Positions 62,387 to 64,000 of a DNA stretch of 64,000 nucleotides are shown one piece after another. The number at the start of each line of letters is the position of its first letter. Within the stretch, counting starts at the first letter, position 1. Position numbers and translations under genes: made by a program. Below the pieces are notes generated by a model. That model had not been told where the DNA came from and searched no databases. It saw only the letters and a program-made list of their open reading frames with translations. The stretch comes from Aquabacterium sp. NJ1 (GTDB taxonomy: Bacteria; Pseudomonadota; Gammaproteobacteria; Burkholderiales; Burkholderiaceae_C), in contig NZ_JRKM01000001.1 in assembly GCF_000768065.1 (NCBI RefSeq), forward strand, positions 3,330,001 to 3,394,000, given 5' to 3'.

Positions 62387-63433
62387 TCAGTCCGGTTCGG
62401 CCACGACCTGATTGCGGCCACTCACCTTGCCCTGGTAGAGGGCGGTGTCCGCGCGGTTGATGGGGGCGTCCACCACTTCGTCGTGCCGGTGGGTGCTCAC
62501 GCCAAAGGTCATGCTGACCTGGATGACCGTGCCGTTGAAGGGCACCTCCAGCGCCTGGACTTGCTGGCGCAAGCGCTCGGCCACCTTGATGGCCATGTCC
62601 TTGGCCGCATCCGGCATGAGGATGAGGAACTCCTCGCCGCCCCAGCGTGCGATGCTGTCCTGCTCGCGTGAGGCCTGGCGCAAGGTCTGGCTCACGGCCT
62701 TGAGGACGGCGTCACCAGCGGCGTGGCCATATTGGTCGTTGATGGACTTGAAGTGGTCGATGTCCGCCAGGATGAAGGCCAGCGGGCCCTCATGGCGTTT
62801 GCGTCGCACCACCTCGTATTCGGCGATCTCCATCAGGCTGCGGCGGTTGAGCAGCTGCGTCAGCGGGTCGGTGGTGGCCAGGACGCGCAGCTCCTTCTCG
62901 GCCTTGGTGACCAGGCGCAGGTAGATGCCTGACAGGTAGGTCAGGAGCAGGAAGGTCACGGTGATGTTGAAGTAGCGCAGGCCTGAGAGCGTCTGCGCGG
63001 TCAGCACGTCATAAGGCGGCAGGTCCCGCATGACCTTGTCCATGCCGAGGTAGATGAGCAGCAGGGCCACCAGCATGATGGGCTTGAAGGCCGGGATGCG
63101 GGTCTTGCTGATCACCAGCACGGGGACAACGACCAGCAGGTAGTAGTGAAAGCCGCTGTCCCAGCCAATGGCGCGCACGGCCAGCAGGGCGTGGCCAATG
63201 ACCTCCAGCAGGATCAAGGCGACAGCCAGGAGGTTGAGCCGCTTCTTGAGGCAGACATAGCTCGTGGCGAACAACAGCACGCTGCCCAGGTTGACCTTGG
63301 CCAGGGTGTGGGCGCCCAGCTCATAGAACAGCCCCATGAACATCACGTGGGTGGCGCCAGCGACGGCCGCCACCTTGTACATCAACCCCCAGAAGGCGGT
63401 TGAGGTGTTCCGTTTGCCGAGTTTGTCTTTCAT
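62387..63433 (-). CDS. GGDEF domain diguanylate cyclase
   Basis: A 348-residue protein with about six N-terminal helices (residues 15-180) and a C-terminal GGDEF domain: TTDPLTQLLNRRSLMEIAE, FILADIDHFKSINDQYGHAAGD and RWGGEEFLILMPD. The active site GGEEF is intact, so it probably makes cyclic di-GMP. No clear RxxD inhibitory site is visible in the expected place. ATG 63433 is chosen because the longer frame upstream is not membrane-like. Confidence 0.92.
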   Translation of the reverse strand: MKDKLGKRNTSTAFWGLMYKVAAVAGATHVMFMGLFYELGAHTLAKVNLGSVLLFATSYVCLKKRLNLLAVALILLEVIGHALLAVRAIGWDSGFHYYLLVVVPVLVISKTRIPAFKPIMLVALLLIYLGMDKVMRDLPPYDVLTAQTLSGLRYFNITVTFLLLTYLSGIYLRLVTKAEKELRVLATTDPLTQLLNRRSLMEIAEYEVVRRKRHEGPLAFILADIDHFKSINDQYGHAAGDAVLKAVSQTLRQASREQDSIARWGGEEFLILMPDAAKDMAIKVAERLRQQVQALEVPFNGTVIQVSMTFGVSTHRHDEVVDAPINRADTALYQGKVSGRNQVVAEPD

Positions 63434-63528
63434 CTGAGACCGTGTCCCCCCGAATCGTCTTCGGATATCGGCGGGGGCGGTCCGGACTTGAGGGTGATGG
63501 GCGCGCCCGGCGCCAGGCCGCTGTGGTG

Positions 63529-64000
63529 TCAACCGCGGTGCAGCACCCCCTTGAGCGCCACGCCGGTGTGCGTCTTCTTGGCGACGATGTGGTCGGGCGT
63601 GCCTTCGGCCGCGACCTTGCCACCGCCGGTGCCGCCTTCGGGGCCCATGTCGATGATCCAGTCGGCTTCAGCGATCACATCCAGATCGTGCTCGATCACG
63701 ACCACGCTGTGGCCGCCGTCCACCAGCCTGTGCAGCACGCGGATGAGTTTTTCCACGTCGGCCAGGTGCAGGCCCACGGTGGGTTCATCCAGCACATACA
63801 GCGTGTGCGGCGCCTTGTTGCCTCTGCGCGTGATGTCGTCGCGCACCTTGCTGAGTTCGGTCACCAGCTTGATGCGCTGCGCTTCGCCACCCGACAAGGT
63901 GGGTGAGGGCTGGCCCAGCGTGAGGTAGCCCAGGCCCACGTCCTGCAGCAGCTTGAGCGGGTGCGCGATGGACGGCATGGAGGCGAAGAACTCGACGGCC
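63529..64000 (-). CDS. UvrA-like excinuclease ATPase, C-terminal part
   Basis: The window holds only the last 157 or so codons; the reading frame continues past base 64000. [61 protein letters not shown] and the tail match UvrA. It differs from the complete UvrA at 15.8 kb: an insertion [15 protein letters not shown] precedes Walker B and it ends [14 protein letters not shown]. It is probably a UvrA paralogue (UvrA2-like), sometimes linked to drug or lesion tolerance. Confidence 0.9.
   Translation of the reverse strand, partial: AVEFFASMPSIAHPLKLLQDVGLGYLTLGQPSPTLSGGEAQRIKLVTELSKVRDDITRRGNKAPHTLYVLDEPTVGLHLADVEKLIRVLHRLVDGGHSVVVIEHDLDVIAEADWIIDMGPEGGTGGGKVAAEGTPDHIVAKKTHTGVALKGVLHRG

Overview
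The window looks like a chromosomal segment of a GC-rich betaproteobacterium of the order Burkholderiales (Comamonadaceae/Aquabacterium-Leptothrix-like is my best guess, from memory of gene order and protein style only). Pointers are the recA-recX and sucCD arrangements, a MetH lacking its homocysteine module, an HTH-less BirA, PEP-CTERM proteins, and a REP-like repeat in sucCD of a kind I associate with Comamonadaceae. No rRNA, tRNA, CRISPR array, insertion sequence or prophage was seen.

Layout: 0.1-3.3 kb holds purB, a PEP-CTERM protein and pyrF. From 3.3 to 12.3 kb an unusual envelope-lipid locus is bracketed by two FtsX/MacB-type ABC permeases: CDP-alcohol phosphatidyltransferase, alpha/beta hydrolase-methyltransferase fusion, PAP2-dual-specificity-phosphatase fusion, small membrane protein, PlsC-like acyltransferase, CdsA-like cytidylyltransferase and a second orphan membrane protein, nearly all overlapping. 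It resembles an expanded form of the uncharacterised E. coli ynbABCD operon. At 12.4-15.2 kb are a fumarylacetoacetase-family enzyme and a TetR regulator divergent from a secreted hydrolase, with two matching operators between them. A 615-bp gap at 15.2-15.8 kb contains two inverted, individually stem-flanked repeat units. uvrA, a DUF1501/DUF1800 pair, metH, a DUF465 protein and a patatin follow to 27 kb.

27-36 kb: recA (LexA box) and recX, sucC and sucD, then a same-strand signalling run of TerC protein, Ser/Thr kinase, PP2C phosphatase, tandem-FHA protein and class II cyclic-nucleotide phosphodiesterase. 36-44 kb: pilA with a sigma-54 promoter, an AT-richer phosphoethanolamine-transferase-like gene, tkt, gapA and a large membrane enzyme resembling eukaryotic GPI ethanolamine-phosphate transferases. 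44-57 kb: subtilase with a GlyGly-CTERM-like tail, SPOR protein, birA, SET-domain protein, topB (behind a 38-bp perfectly alternating pyrimidine-purine tract), PstS-like protein, second PEP-CTERM protein, msrPQ, nitronate monooxygenase and an AEC transporter. 57-64 kb, minus strand: a three-gene operon of PLP decarboxylase, second PLP enzyme and TPR-ATP-grasp fusion, a GGDEF cyclase, and the 3' end of a second UvrA-like gene that leaves the window.

The two best candidates for undescribed systems are the 4.6-11.1 kb lipid locus, which contains acylation, CDP-activation, head-group transfer, dephosphorylation and possible methylation/hydrolysis steps plus possible exporter subunits, and the 57.4-62.2 kb PLP/ATP-grasp operon, which could make an amine or peptide-like small molecule.
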